From contig JAJUGM010000062.1 in the NCBI GenBank assembly GCA_029268165.1, positions 1-11,630 on the forward strand: DNA of 11,630 nt. Direction: 5' to 3'. Of this stretch, positions 1 through 8,303 are shown piece by piece. A model generated the notes under the pieces. It had not been told where the DNA came from and did not search any database. It saw nothing but the letters and a program-made list of their open reading frames with translations. Every line of letters starts with the position of its first letter. Position 1 is the stretch's first letter. Source of the DNA: Bacteroidota bacterium (GTDB taxonomy: Bacteria; Bacteroidota; Bacteroidia; Bacteroidales; UBA10428). The position numbers and the translations under genes are program-made.

Positions 1-1709
1 AGAATATAATAGAGGGCACACGTGAATATTCCCTGCCTGATGGCCGTATAGTAATTCTGCCCGAAGAATGGTTTGCACGGTTTAAAGATGTTTTTACTTT
101 TTCATCTGCTGCAGGTGAAAATATAAGGCTCAGCCACCAGCATTATCCGCTGATAGAAAACTGCATGAACGAATACTCCGGTAAGCTGCTGAAAATTTAT
201 CAGCCATACAACTCAAATCAGTATAAATTACCGGAAGGTATTGAGGCTCAACTGAGAGAATATCAGATTAAGGGTTACCAGTGGCTAATGCATTTGTATC
301 ATCATTCTTTCGGGGGTTGCCTTTCAGATGACATGGGGCTCGGGAAAACATTGCAGACTTTAACGCTTTTAAAACAGGTAATGAATTGCGAAATTGAAAA
401 AAATTACGGGCCGGTAACATCAAGATACAACAAACAGTTAACAATTTTTGATGCCATTCCCGATATGGCAGGTAAAACCAGAGCTTCGCTGATTATTGTG
501 CCCACATCACTTATTCATAACTGGCTCAATGAAACCAACAAATTTGTACCCACTGTTAAAGCAGTTATTTACAGTGGACAAAACCGTAAAGATTTCAGGC
601 ATTATTTTAACAGCAGTGACCTGATACTTACCTCGTATGGAATAGTGCGTAATGACATTGACGATTTGAAGCAATTCAGGTTTTTATATGTTATTCTTGA
701 TGAAAGCCAGATTATTAAAAACCCTCATTCGAAAACCTATAAGGCAGTATGCCAGCTTCAAGCCAAACACAAGCTGGTTCTGACCGGTACACCCATTGAA
801 AACTCGCTGACTGACCTTTGGGCTCAGATGAATTTTTTAAATCCCGGATTATTAGGCACATTTGATTTTTTCAGAAATGAATTTGTGTCAGCCATTGAAA
901 AAAATAATGACCAGCATCAGATGCAGACACTGCAAAAAATAATAGGTCCGTTTGTCCTCAGGCGAACCAAGGCTGAAGTGGCTCCTGAATTGCCTGAAAA
1001 AATGGAACAAATTATTTACTGCGATATGCCTGAAGAACAGCAGAAATTATATGAAACAGAAAAATCAAAAGTGCGCAACCTGATTCTCGATAATATCAGG
1101 TCACTAGGCATTGAAAGTTCGTCAATAATTATCCTGCAATCATTAACACGGCTCAGACAGATTGCCAGCCATCCTTTACTTATTGATCCCGAATTTGAGG
1201 CTTCTTCGGGTAAATTTGACGCGGTAATTGACAATATTGAAAATATCCTGGCTGAAAAGCACAAGGCTCTTATATTTTCTTCTTTTGTTAAACACCTTCA
1301 GCTATTTACCGGTTATTACACTAAAAAAGAAATTGCATACCGATTACTTACCGGAGAAACCCGTCACAGGCAGGATGTGATTAACGATTTCCAGCATGAC
1401 GAATCAACAAGGTTATTTTTTATTTCAATAAAAGCAGGCGGGTTTGGACTAAATCTGACAGCAGCAGACTACGTGCTGTTGCTCGATCCCTGGTGGAATC
1501 CGGCCGTGGAGGATCAGGCAGTGAGCCGTGCCCATCGTATAGGCCAAAGGAAAAATGTGTTTATTTATCGTTTTATTACGCGTGATACCATTGAAGAAAA
1601 AATTCTGAAACTGCAGGAAAAGAAATCAAAACTGGCCAACATTTTTACAGTGAAGGGTAATGTTTTTAAAGATATTTCAGAAGAAGAGATAATGGAGCTT
1701 TTTAACTGA
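1..1709 (+). CDS. SNF2-family DEAD/DEAH-box helicase, C-terminal part (5' partial)
   Basis: The reading frame is open from the left edge (first full codon at base 3) to a TGA at 1707-1709, giving 568 visible residues, so the true start lies outside; the Met at 165 is internal. The protein is a Swi2/Snf2-type DNA-dependent ATPase, which translocates on double-stranded DNA to remodel protein-DNA complexes. Both RecA-like lobes are visible. They show the Q-like segment LREYQIKGYQWL, Walker A DDMGLGKT (327-350), the DEAH-type box as DESQ (699-710), motif III LTGTPIEN (780-803), motif V SIKAGGFGLNL, and motif VI QAVSRAHRIGQ (1515-1547), whose arginines are the usual ATP sensors. The segment before the helicase core (LPDGRIVILPEEWFARF) resembles the region preceding the core in large Bacteroidota SNF2 proteins. 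No nuclease or methylase domain is fused in the visible part. Its physiological target cannot be told from sequence. It ends 57 bases from the convergent cca gene. Confidence 0.93.
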   Translation, partial: NIIEGTREYSLPDGRIVILPEEWFARFKDVFTFSSAAGENIRLSHQHYPLIENCMNEYSGKLLKIYQPYNSNQYKLPEGIEAQLREYQIKGYQWLMHLYHHSFGGCLSDDMGLGKTLQTLTLLKQVMNCEIEKNYGPVTSRYNKQLTIFDAIPDMAGKTRASLIIVPTSLIHNWLNETNKFVPTVKAVIYSGQNRKDFRHYFNSSDLILTSYGIVRNDIDDLKQFRFLYVILDESQIIKNPHSKTYKAVCQLQAKHKLVLTGTPIENSLTDLWAQMNFLNPGLLGTFDFFRNEFVSAIEKNNDQHQMQTLQKIIGPFVLRRTKAEVAPELPEKMEQIIYCDMPEEQQKLYETEKSKVRNLILDNIRSLGIESSSIIILQSLTRLRQIASHPLLIDPEFEASSGKFDAVIDNIENILAEKHKALIFSSFVKHLQLFTGYYTKKEIAYRLLTGETRHRQDVINDFQHDESTRLFFISIKAGGFGLNLTAADYVLLLDPWWNPAVEDQAVSRAHRIGQRKNVFIYRFITRDTIEEKILKLQEKKSKLANIFTVKGNVFKDISEEEIMELFN

Positions 1710-1766
1710 AACACACTATCCGGTATTAAATTGTTATAATTTTGTAAAAACATGTACGGAGTGGCT

Positions 1767-3209
1767 TTACCGTTTTTTATCAGGCTGGAATTTACCCTTA
1801 TTGTCTATCGGTTTTAGGCCCATTTCTGCTGCCTTCTTCAACATAAATTCATAGGCCTCGTCAAAATTATTGCTGATTACTCCGTCAAGAATGGCGTCTT
1901 TAATGGTATTTTTGATCACGCCAACTTCACGGCAAGGATTCAGATTGAAGGTTCTCATAATAAAATCGCCATCAATTGGAGGTTGGAAATTACGGATGCG
2001 GTCTTTTTCTTCAATTTCAATGAGTTTTTCTCTTACCAGCTTAAAATTATTCAGATAACGCCTCACTTTTTCATCATTTCTTGAAGTGATGTCTGACTCA
2101 CAAAGTGTCATCAGGTCATCAATATCATCACCGGCTTCAAACAGTAATCTTCTGATAGCAGAATCGGTCACCTCATCCTGGGCAAGAACAATGGGGCGCA
2201 GATGCAACAAAACCAGTTTCTGGACATATCTCATGGGTTCGGCCATTGGCAATTTCATTCGCCTGAATAAACGAGGAATCATTTTTGATCCTACATAATC
2301 ATGTCCATGAAATGTCCACCCATGTTCTTCAGTATATTTTTTGGTTGCAGGTTTTCCTATGTCATGCAATAAAGCAGCCCACCGCAACCATAGATGATCA
2401 CTTTTGGCAGCAAGATTATCAAGCACTTTCAGACTGTGGTAGAAATTATCCTTGTGTCCTTTGCCTTCTATTTCTTCAATGCCCTTCATAGCTGCAATTT
2501 CAGGTAAAATAATATCCAGCAGGCCTGTTTTATCAAGTAACCTGAAGCCCACCGAAGGTTGTGCCGAAAGAATAATCTTATTCAACTCGTCTGTAACTCG
2601 TTCATATGACACAATATGTATTCTCTCCTTATTCCTGATAATGCTTTTTAAAGAGTTTTCTTCAATGCTGAATTGAAGTTGCGTTGCAAAGCGTATAGCG
2701 CGAAGCATTCTTAACGGGTCATCGGCATAGGTAACGTCAGGGTCAAGCGGAGTACGAATAAGTTTCAATTTGATATCCTCTAATCCGCCGAAAGGATCAA
2801 TGAGTTTTCCGTAAGTTTGTTTATTAAGCGATATGGCAAGTGCATTAATTGTAAAATCGCGCCTGCGCTGATCATCTTCAAGTGTTCCGTCTTCAACAAG
2901 CGGTTTTCGCGAGTCTTTCCGGTACGACTCTTTTCGCGCTCCAACAAATTCAATCTCATAATTCCCATACCGAAGCATTGCTGTCCCGAAATTTTTAAAT
3001 ATGCTTACCGGAACCTTATGCCCGATTTTTCCCGCAACCTCTTTCGCCAGCTCAATCCCGCTGCCAAGAACAACAATATCAATATCTTCCGATTTCCGGC
3101 CCAATATACAATCGCGTACATAACCTCCTATGACAAAGCATGGCTGTTGTTTTCTTTCTACTATATCAGAAATAATGGAAAATATTTTATTATTAAGACA
3201 TATATTCAT
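1767..3209 (-). CDS. cca: CCA-adding tRNA nucleotidyltransferase with HD domain
   Basis: This enzyme adds or repairs the 3'-terminal CCA of tRNAs in the cytoplasm, using CTP and ATP. Counting from the ATG at 3209 (480 residues), the class II nucleotidyltransferase head shows GGYVRD (28-33), the metal-binding DxD in EDIDI (41-45), RRRDFTINALA (115-125) and DDPLRMLRAIRFA (163-175). After these comes an ERVTDEL motif near 203-209. A C-terminal HD phosphohydrolase domain follows, with LLHDIGKP (H282, D283) and HGHDYVG (301-307). HD domains in this family are associated with phosphatase or phosphodiesterase activity on tRNA ends. The frame remains open upstream to a TTG at 3224, but the ATG at 3209 fits the family N-terminus better, and no Shine-Dalgarno sequence precedes either. 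A sister poly(A) polymerase is the main alternative; being an HD-containing protein from a Bacteroidota-like genome favours CCA addition. It is divergent from the thioredoxin gene. Confidence 0.9.
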   Translation of the reverse strand: MNICLNNKIFSIISDIVERKQQPCFVIGGYVRDCILGRKSEDIDIVVLGSGIELAKEVAGKIGHKVPVSIFKNFGTAMLRYGNYEIEFVGARKESYRKDSRKPLVEDGTLEDDQRRRDFTINALAISLNKQTYGKLIDPFGGLEDIKLKLIRTPLDPDVTYADDPLRMLRAIRFATQLQFSIEENSLKSIIRNKERIHIVSYERVTDELNKIILSAQPSVGFRLLDKTGLLDIILPEIAAMKGIEEIEGKGHKDNFYHSLKVLDNLAAKSDHLWLRWAALLHDIGKPATKKYTEEHGWTFHGHDYVGSKMIPRLFRRMKLPMAEPMRYVQKLVLLHLRPIVLAQDEVTDSAIRRLLFEAGDDIDDLMTLCESDITSRNDEKVRRYLNNFKLVREKLIEIEEKDRIRNFQPPIDGDFIMRTFNLNPCREVGVIKNTIKDAILDGVISNNFDEAYEFMLKKAAEMGLKPIDNKGKFQPDKKR

Positions 3210-3241
3210 ATTTAGATATGACAATATGTTACTTTTTATGA

Positions 3242-3249
3242 CAAAATTA
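3242..3249 (-). promoter_or_regulatory. Candidate Bacteroidota -7 box for cca
   Basis: Read on the minus strand, this is TAATTTTG, an exact match to the TAnnTTTG -7 consensus used by the Bacteroidota primary sigma factor. Twenty bases upstream sits TGG (3272-3270), one mismatch from the -33 TTG. Transcription would start near 3236, leaving a leader of about 27 bases before the ATG at 3209. The site is a pattern match only; such octamers occur by chance in AT-rich DNA. Confidence 0.4.
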
Positions 3250-3365
3250 CTATTATTTGAACTTTTTATCCATTAAAACGGTTAATTAGTGAAACGGTAC
3301 AATATTTGAAAATAAAGAAAATCGTACAACAAATAAACAGAATATTAATTTAAAATTCAAAAACA

Positions 3366-3731
3366 ATGTTAGAGCATTTAACAAAAGAAACATTCCGGAC
3401 CAAAGTATTTGATTATGAAAAGAATAAAGAATGGAAATATGAAGGCGACAAACCCTGTGTGATTGATTTTTATGCTGACTGGTGTGCGCCTTGCAGGATG
3501 GTTGCGCCTGTCCTTGAGGAATTATCAAATGAATATAAAGGGAAAGTTGATATTTATAAAGTAAATACTGAGGAAGAAAGGGAATTGTCATCGATGTTCG
3601 GAATACAGAGTATTCCTTCGCTTTTGTTTGTGCCTGTGAATGGACAGCCCCAAATGGCTATGGGCGCTTTACCGAAAGATGTGTTCGAGAAGGCATTTAA
3701 AGATGTTTTTAATATTGAAAAGACAGCATAA
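3366..3731 (+). CDS. trxA: Thioredoxin
   Basis: This is a 121-residue cytoplasmic thioredoxin, reducing protein disulfides with electrons from thioredoxin reductase. It has one thioredoxin fold with the active site WCAPC at residues 39-43 (Cys40 and Cys43) and the conserved cis-proline in SIPS (Pro84). The strand pattern VIDFYADWCAPCRMVAPVLEEL is characteristic. There is no signal peptide or lipoprotein cysteine, so it is not a periplasmic ResA/TlpA-type protein. The active-site linker is Ala-Pro rather than the common Gly-Pro, a mild variation that can shift redox potential. It is slightly longer than the classical thioredoxin of about 105-110 residues because of an N-terminal segment (EKNKEWKYEGDKP) typical of Bacteroidota thioredoxins. 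The ATG at 3366 is the natural start, preceded by A-rich sequence without a Shine-Dalgarno. Its last seven codons and its stop codon overlap the end of the convergent WbqC-like gene. Confidence 0.95.
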   Translation: MLEHLTKETFRTKVFDYEKNKEWKYEGDKPCVIDFYADWCAPCRMVAPVLEELSNEYKGKVDIYKVNTEEERELSSMFGIQSIPSLLFVPVNGQPQMAMGALPKDVFEKAFKDVFNIEKTA

Positions 3732-4347
3732 CATCTCTGGCATGCCCGCCTTCGTTAAAAAGCAAGTCAATTATGCTGAGGTTTCCCAGAAAACCGTATT
3801 TTTCCTGAAATACCTGTGGATATTTATTACATTTAAATAACGGATCATGTTGTATTAATCTTTTCTTCGGATGTATCGACTGGCGGTAATCGGTATAATC
3901 TGAAGGCTGTTTATCATACTTTTCGGTTAACAAAGGGTTATTTTCGATTTTCAAAATTTTAAGCAACACATTCAGCAGTTCCAGATTAAAGTCGAATAAG
4001 AACCTGATCTGGTGGTTACTGTCATAATAAGGAAGCAGCATATCAAAAAAGTAGCTGAAATATGGCGAATGCCGGTATGCTGATTCTATTGACTTCCAGT
4101 GTATTTTCTGCCACGGATTTGAATAGTCAATTTTAACATCTCTGATAGGTATTTTAGAATTTTGTTCATGAACAACAGGAATTACAAGGCACTGTCTGCC
4201 ATTTGCCCCATAAATATAACAGCGGTTACGGTATGATTGTTTCTGGTAGTGTTCCCATTGTTCAATACGGATTTCCTTAAAAAGCAAAAATTTAGAAAAA
4301 TACTGTATCGGACCCAGATAGGCTGATGAAAGCAATGCTTTTCCCAT
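3709..4347 (-). CDS. WbqC-like family protein
   Basis: This 212-residue protein belongs by recognition to the WbqC-like family (PF08889). The hallmarks seen are the N-terminal SSAYLGPIQYFSKF (residues 7-20), IEQWEHYQKQSYRNRCYI (28-45), ANGRQCLVIPV (48-58), DVKIDYSNPWQKIHWKSI (70-87) and AYRHSPYFSYFFD (90-102). The family is named after a gene found in O-antigen clusters and is common in Bacteroidota genomes, but its biochemical activity is not established to my knowledge, so no reaction is assigned. No membrane segment or signal peptide is visible, suggesting a cytoplasmic protein. The open frame extends three codons upstream to a TTG at 4356; the ATG at 4347 is preferred because family N-termini begin close to the AYLGP motif. 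No polysaccharide genes adjoin it, and it overlaps the thioredoxin tail by 23 bases. Confidence 0.85.
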   Translation of the reverse strand: MGKALLSSAYLGPIQYFSKFLLFKEIRIEQWEHYQKQSYRNRCYIYGANGRQCLVIPVVHEQNSKIPIRDVKIDYSNPWQKIHWKSIESAYRHSPYFSYFFDMLLPYYDSNHQIRFLFDFNLELLNVLLKILKIENNPLLTEKYDKQPSDYTDYRQSIHPKKRLIQHDPLFKCNKYPQVFQEKYGFLGNLSIIDLLFNEGGHARDVMLSFQY

Positions 4348-4431
4348 GTTGTTCAAAAAAAAGAATATTTTGGGCTATTAATAAATTGCAAATTTTATAA
4401 CTTTTATGGATTAACGAATCATATTACCATT

Positions 4432-4439
4432 TATATTTG
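4432..4439 (+). promoter_or_regulatory. Candidate -7 box for the sensor kinase gene
   Basis: TATATTTG matches the Bacteroidota TAnnTTTG -7 consensus exactly. TGG at 4407-4409, 22 bases upstream, is a poor -33 candidate (consensus TTG, usual spacing about 19-21). Transcription would begin near 4446, giving a leader of roughly 54 bases before the GTG at 4500. This is a pattern match only. Confidence 0.33.
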
Positions 4440-4499
4440 AGTTGAAATTTTACAAACATTTGACATTACATTGAGTATTAAGAATATATTATTTTTATA

Positions 4500-7400
4500 G
4501 TGCATTTTTTAAGAAAATACCTTGTTTTATTTCTTCTGTTATTAGCAGTTGACCGGATATTATTTCCTCAGGCACTGAAGATTGAAAACCTATCGCCTGA
4601 AAATGGATTATCCCACAGCTGGATTAGTTGCATTCTTCAGGATAAGAATGGTTATATGTGGTTTGGCACGTGGAACGGTCTGAACCGTTATGATGGCTAT
4701 TCATTTACTGTGTATAAACCTTCAGCAACTGAACTTTATACAATAAGTCATAACGTAATAAGGGCTTTGTGTGAGGATGACAAAGGTAATTTATGGATAG
4801 GTACTGAAAATGGACTGAATCTATACAATCCGGATGCCGATAATTTTGTTCATTTTTTTCATAATCAGAATGATTCTTCCACTATCAGTCACAATTTTAT
4901 CCTTTCCTTATTTAGCGATAACAATCATTCTCTCTGGATTGGTACCAAGGGAGGAGGGTTGAACAAAATTGATTCTCTGGGTATTATAAGGCATTATACT
5001 AATGCTGGTATACCTGAGAGTAATCACATTAATTGTATCATAGAGGATAATATTAATACTAATTTTTTGTGGCTTGGCACTGAAAACGGACTATATAGGT
5101 TTGACAAAACCACGAAAATCTTTACTAATTATCCGGTAAGTGTTGATTCAAGAGAATTTAATCATGTTATTCTGACAATTTACCAGGATGAAAATGGTGA
5201 CATTTACATGGGGACATGGGGTGCAGGCTTAATAAAATTTGACCGCAGCAAGAACCAATTTTATTATTGTATTGAGAATACACGCCCGGGGTCCAAGACC
5301 CGGCAATATACTATAGTATTCACCATACTGCCTGATTTATATGGCAACCTGTTGGTTGGCACACGTGATCAGGGGATCTATGAAATAAATACCAAAACAC
5401 TGCAATCCAAAAATATTTCTCTTGCATTTGATGAGGACTATTTCCGTAACCGGGTTATTAACTGCCTTTACAGGGGTTCATCAGGAATAATATGGTTAGG
5501 TACACGATATCATGGTATTTATAAAATAGTTCCATCCACAAAAAATTTCGATCAATACAGACAGAAACCTGAATATCTTAAATATTTTGAGAATAAAGTT
5601 ATTACAGCTATTGTTTTTGACAAGACGGGTAATCAATGGTTTGGCACCCGGAATGATGGAATCATAAGAATTGATGAAAAAAGCGGCCGGTTAAGTACTT
5701 ATAAGAAAACAGATAAACCCAACAAATCATTGAGCAGTAACAATGTTTTGGGCATTTGCCATACTATTGAGAATAACCGGCCTGTGCTCTGGATTGCTAC
5801 TGATGGAGGCGGCGTTAACAAACTTGATGCCGCTACAAATCAGATAACTGTTTTCAGGACACGGCCGGGAGACTCAACTTCATTAAGCAATACTCATGTA
5901 TATACGATAATTGAATACGACGCTGATCATCTTTTAATTGGCAACTGGGGTATCAGTAATCGCGGAGGCCTTGATTTGTTTAATAAGAAAACCGGTAAAT
6001 TCATTAATTTCAGGTCTTCAACTGATGATCCTTCTACCATCAGTTCAAGAATTATATTGAGGTTATTCCGTGACAAATCAGGCACAGTTTGGATTGGCAC
6101 CAAAGGAGGCGGCCTAAACAAGATGATTATTAAAAATATCCATGCAACATTACCTGATGAGATTGCTTCTTTTAAATCATACATCAATATTCCCGGCGAC
6201 ACAAACAGTCTGAGCAATAATGATGTTTTTTCTATCTATGAGGATAAAAATGGTGTATTATGGGTTGGAACAGGTGGCGGTGGTCTGAATAAATTTGACC
6301 GTACCGACGAATCATTCCGATCCTACGCACAGAAACAGGGCTTTATTGATGATATGATATACTGTATTCAGGAAGATAATAACGGAAATCTGTGGCTAAG
6401 CACAAGTAAAGGAATCATTCGTTTTAACACTAAAACTGAAAGTGTAAGGAACTATACCAAATCAGACGGTTTACCCTTTGATGTGTTCAATCCCTGTGCA
6501 GGGTATAAAGCACCTTCAGGTCAACTTTTCTATGGCGGAGTAAATGGTTTTACAGCTTTTTATCCGGATAGTATAAAAGAAAATTTAAATATTCCTGAAA
6601 TTGTTATTACGCAATTCAGGATTGCCGGAAGAAATAAATCATACGACGCACGCCTTTATACAAAGACTTCTTTGAATAAAATTAGAAAAATAATACTTCC
6701 ACATTATTTACACGATTTAACCATTGAATTTGCATCACTCGACTACACAGCACCATCAAAAAACAGGTATAAATATAAACTGGCAGGCTACCATGACGGA
6801 TGGACAGAAACCTCAGCTGAGAGAAGGTTCGCAAACTACACCAATCTGCCCCCCGGAAGGTATATATTTACTGTCAGAGGCTCAAATAACGATCTGGTAT
6901 GGAACGAAGAAGGCCTGTCCATTGAAATAGTCATTAAACCGCCCTTTTATCAAACCAATAGTTTCAAGTTATTAATATTCTTTGTTCTTCTGGGAATAAT
7001 TTCTTTTGTTGTTTTTTATATCATCATCAGGTATCAGCATGAGAAAATGCGTGTTGAGGAAGAAATGAAAGAGTCTATTCTTGACGAGCGCAACCAGCTT
7101 CGAACCCTCATTGATAATATGCCTGATGTAATTTATATTAAAGACCGGGAAAGCCGTTTTATTGTTGCCAATAAAAAAGTTGCCACAGTGATGGGTTCAA
7201 CACCTGAAGGAGTTGTTGGCAAAACTGATTTTGATTTCTATACGCATGACCTGGCTTCACAGTTTTATGAAGACGAACAGACCATAATGCGAACCCGCGA
7301 ACCTAAAATAAATTACGAAGAACCCGGACTCGATGAACAGGGCAACAGAATAATTGTTTCAACAACCAAGGTGCCCCTAATTAATAAAGATGGAGAAGTT

Positions 7401-8294
7401 GTGGGTATTGTAGGTATCGGGCGTGATATAACCAAACTGAAACGGATTGAAATTCAGTTAAGAAAGAGAACTGAGGACTTGCAGGAAACAAACCGTTTGC
7501 TTGAGGAACGGCAGGAAGAAATTCAGCAACAAACAGAAGAACTGGCAGCACAGGCAGAAAACCTGCGTAAGATAAATGCCGAGCTTGAAAGGCTGAACCG
7601 GACAAAAGATAAATTTTTCTCTATTATTGCCCATGATCTTCGGAATCCTTTCCATGCTATAATCGGCTTTTCAGAGCTGCTTTCCAAAGAGTATTACACT
7701 ATGGATGACCAACAGAAAATTGGCCTGCTTGAACTGATTAATGTTTCATCAGAAAGCGCATTTAATTTGCTTGAAAACTTGTTGCAATGGGCGCGGACGC
7801 AAACCGATAAAATTAAGTTCAATCCCGAAAACATTGATATAGCTGAAATTGCACGATCAACTATTAACTTCCTGTCAATAACTGCTGAAAAAAAGCGCAT
7901 AAAGCTTAAAAATAAAATCGAAAATCACACGGTAGTTTATGCCGACAGAAATATGATTACCACCGTGATGCGGAATTTGATCAGCAATGCAGTAAAATTT
8001 ACACAGAATGACGGTGAAGTTAAAGTAAATGCCTCAGAAAAAGAAGATATGATTGAGATATGCGTTACCGATAATGGTGTGGGCATGAATAAAGAAACAC
8101 TGGGAAAATTATTCCGCATTGACACTTATCATTCAACTTCGGGAACATCAGGAGAATCAGGAACCGGCCTTGGACTCATCATCTGCAAGGAGTTTATTGA
8201 AAAACACGGAGGTAAAATTAAAGTTGTCAGTGAAGAAAAGAAAGGAAGCACATTTAGTTTCACATTGCCCAAAGCCAAACAAACCGAGGAATAA
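4500..8294 (+). CDS. Periplasmic two-component propeller sensor histidine kinase (Y_Y_Y, TM, PAS, HisKA, HATPase)
   Basis: This 1264-residue inner-membrane sensor kinase starts with a signal-peptide-like segment (1-25). Fourteen Reg_prop repeats follow, marked by WIGT/WFGT-type motifs near residues 54, 99, 146, 191, 236, 285, 332, 380, 431, 480, 531, 588, 632 and 677, enough for two seven-bladed propellers. A Y_Y_Y immunoglobulin-like domain (about 738-813) and one membrane helix (822-844) come next. The cytoplasmic part has a PAS/PAC domain (about 866-985), a Gln/Glu-rich coiled coil (986-1037), HisKA with phospho-acceptor His1045 in IIAHDLRNP, and HATPase_c with N-box NLISNAVKFT, G1 DNGVGM and G2 GTGLGL. 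Signals bound in the periplasm probably control autophosphorylation. Unlike classical hybrid two-component proteins, it has no receiver or AraC-type DNA-binding domain after the kinase, and no response regulator gene is nearby. The start is a GTG; the next Met lies inside the first repeat, and an in-frame stop sits at 4479-4481. The ligand is unknown. Confidence 0.93.
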   Translation: MHFLRKYLVLFLLLLAVDRILFPQALKIENLSPENGLSHSWISCILQDKNGYMWFGTWNGLNRYDGYSFTVYKPSATELYTISHNVIRALCEDDKGNLWIGTENGLNLYNPDADNFVHFFHNQNDSSTISHNFILSLFSDNNHSLWIGTKGGGLNKIDSLGIIRHYTNAGIPESNHINCIIEDNINTNFLWLGTENGLYRFDKTTKIFTNYPVSVDSREFNHVILTIYQDENGDIYMGTWGAGLIKFDRSKNQFYYCIENTRPGSKTRQYTIVFTILPDLYGNLLVGTRDQGIYEINTKTLQSKNISLAFDEDYFRNRVINCLYRGSSGIIWLGTRYHGIYKIVPSTKNFDQYRQKPEYLKYFENKVITAIVFDKTGNQWFGTRNDGIIRIDEKSGRLSTYKKTDKPNKSLSSNNVLGICHTIENNRPVLWIATDGGGVNKLDAATNQITVFRTRPGDSTSLSNTHVYTIIEYDADHLLIGNWGISNRGGLDLFNKKTGKFINFRSSTDDPSTISSRIILRLFRDKSGTVWIGTKGGGLNKMIIKNIHATLPDEIASFKSYINIPGDTNSLSNNDVFSIYEDKNGVLWVGTGGGGLNKFDRTDESFRSYAQKQGFIDDMIYCIQEDNNGNLWLSTSKGIIRFNTKTESVRNYTKSDGLPFDVFNPCAGYKAPSGQLFYGGVNGFTAFYPDSIKENLNIPEIVITQFRIAGRNKSYDARLYTKTSLNKIRKIILPHYLHDLTIEFASLDYTAPSKNRYKYKLAGYHDGWTETSAERRFANYTNLPPGRYIFTVRGSNNDLVWNEEGLSIEIVIKPPFYQTNSFKLLIFFVLLGIISFVVFYIIIRYQHEKMRVEEEMKESILDERNQLRTLIDNMPDVIYIKDRESRFIVANKKVATVMGSTPEGVVGKTDFDFYTHDLASQFYEDEQTIMRTREPKINYEEPGLDEQGNRIIVSTTKVPLINKDGEVVGIVGIGRDITKLKRIEIQLRKRTEDLQETNRLLEERQEEIQQQTEELAAQAENLRKINAELERLNRTKDKFFSIIAHDLRNPFHAIIGFSELLSKEYYTMDDQQKIGLLELINVSSESAFNLLENLLQWARTQTDKIKFNPENIDIAEIARSTINFLSITAEKKRIKLKNKIENHTVVYADRNMITTVMRNLISNAVKFTQNDGEVKVNASEKEDMIEICVTDNGVGMNKETLGKLFRIDTYHSTSGTSGESGTGLGLIICKEFIEKHGGKIKVVSEEKKGSTFSFTLPKAKQTEE

Positions 8295-8303
8295 TTTACC
8301 TGA

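Noticed and set aside
1756..1780. ACGG...CCGT stem followed by a T-run after the SNF2 gene, as an intrinsic terminator
   Set aside because: The stem is only four base pairs with a 10-base loop and lies partly inside the cca coding end; too weak to call.
2817..3215. 132-codon plus-strand open frame antisense to cca
   Set aside because: It lies opposite the highly conserved nucleotidyltransferase motifs and its translation has no recognisable features.
3210..3224. Five-residue upstream extension of the cca protein to a TTG start
   Set aside because: An ATG at 3209 gives the usual short N-terminus before the nucleotidyltransferase motif, and nothing resembling a ribosome binding site precedes the TTG.
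3300..3310. AATATTTG as the thioredoxin -7 box
   Set aside because: It misses the initial T of TAnnTTTG, and no TTG lies at the right distance upstream, so the promoter is left uncalled.
4348..4356. TTG start three codons upstream of the WbqC-like ATG
   Set aside because: The ATG at 4347 is closer to the family's conserved N-terminus, and the TTG has no ribosome binding site.
6100..6300. Near-repeated GGAGGCGG / GGTGGCGGTGG sequence as a nucleotide repeat
   Set aside because: It is the coding sequence of glycine-rich turns in successive propeller repeats, explained by the protein.
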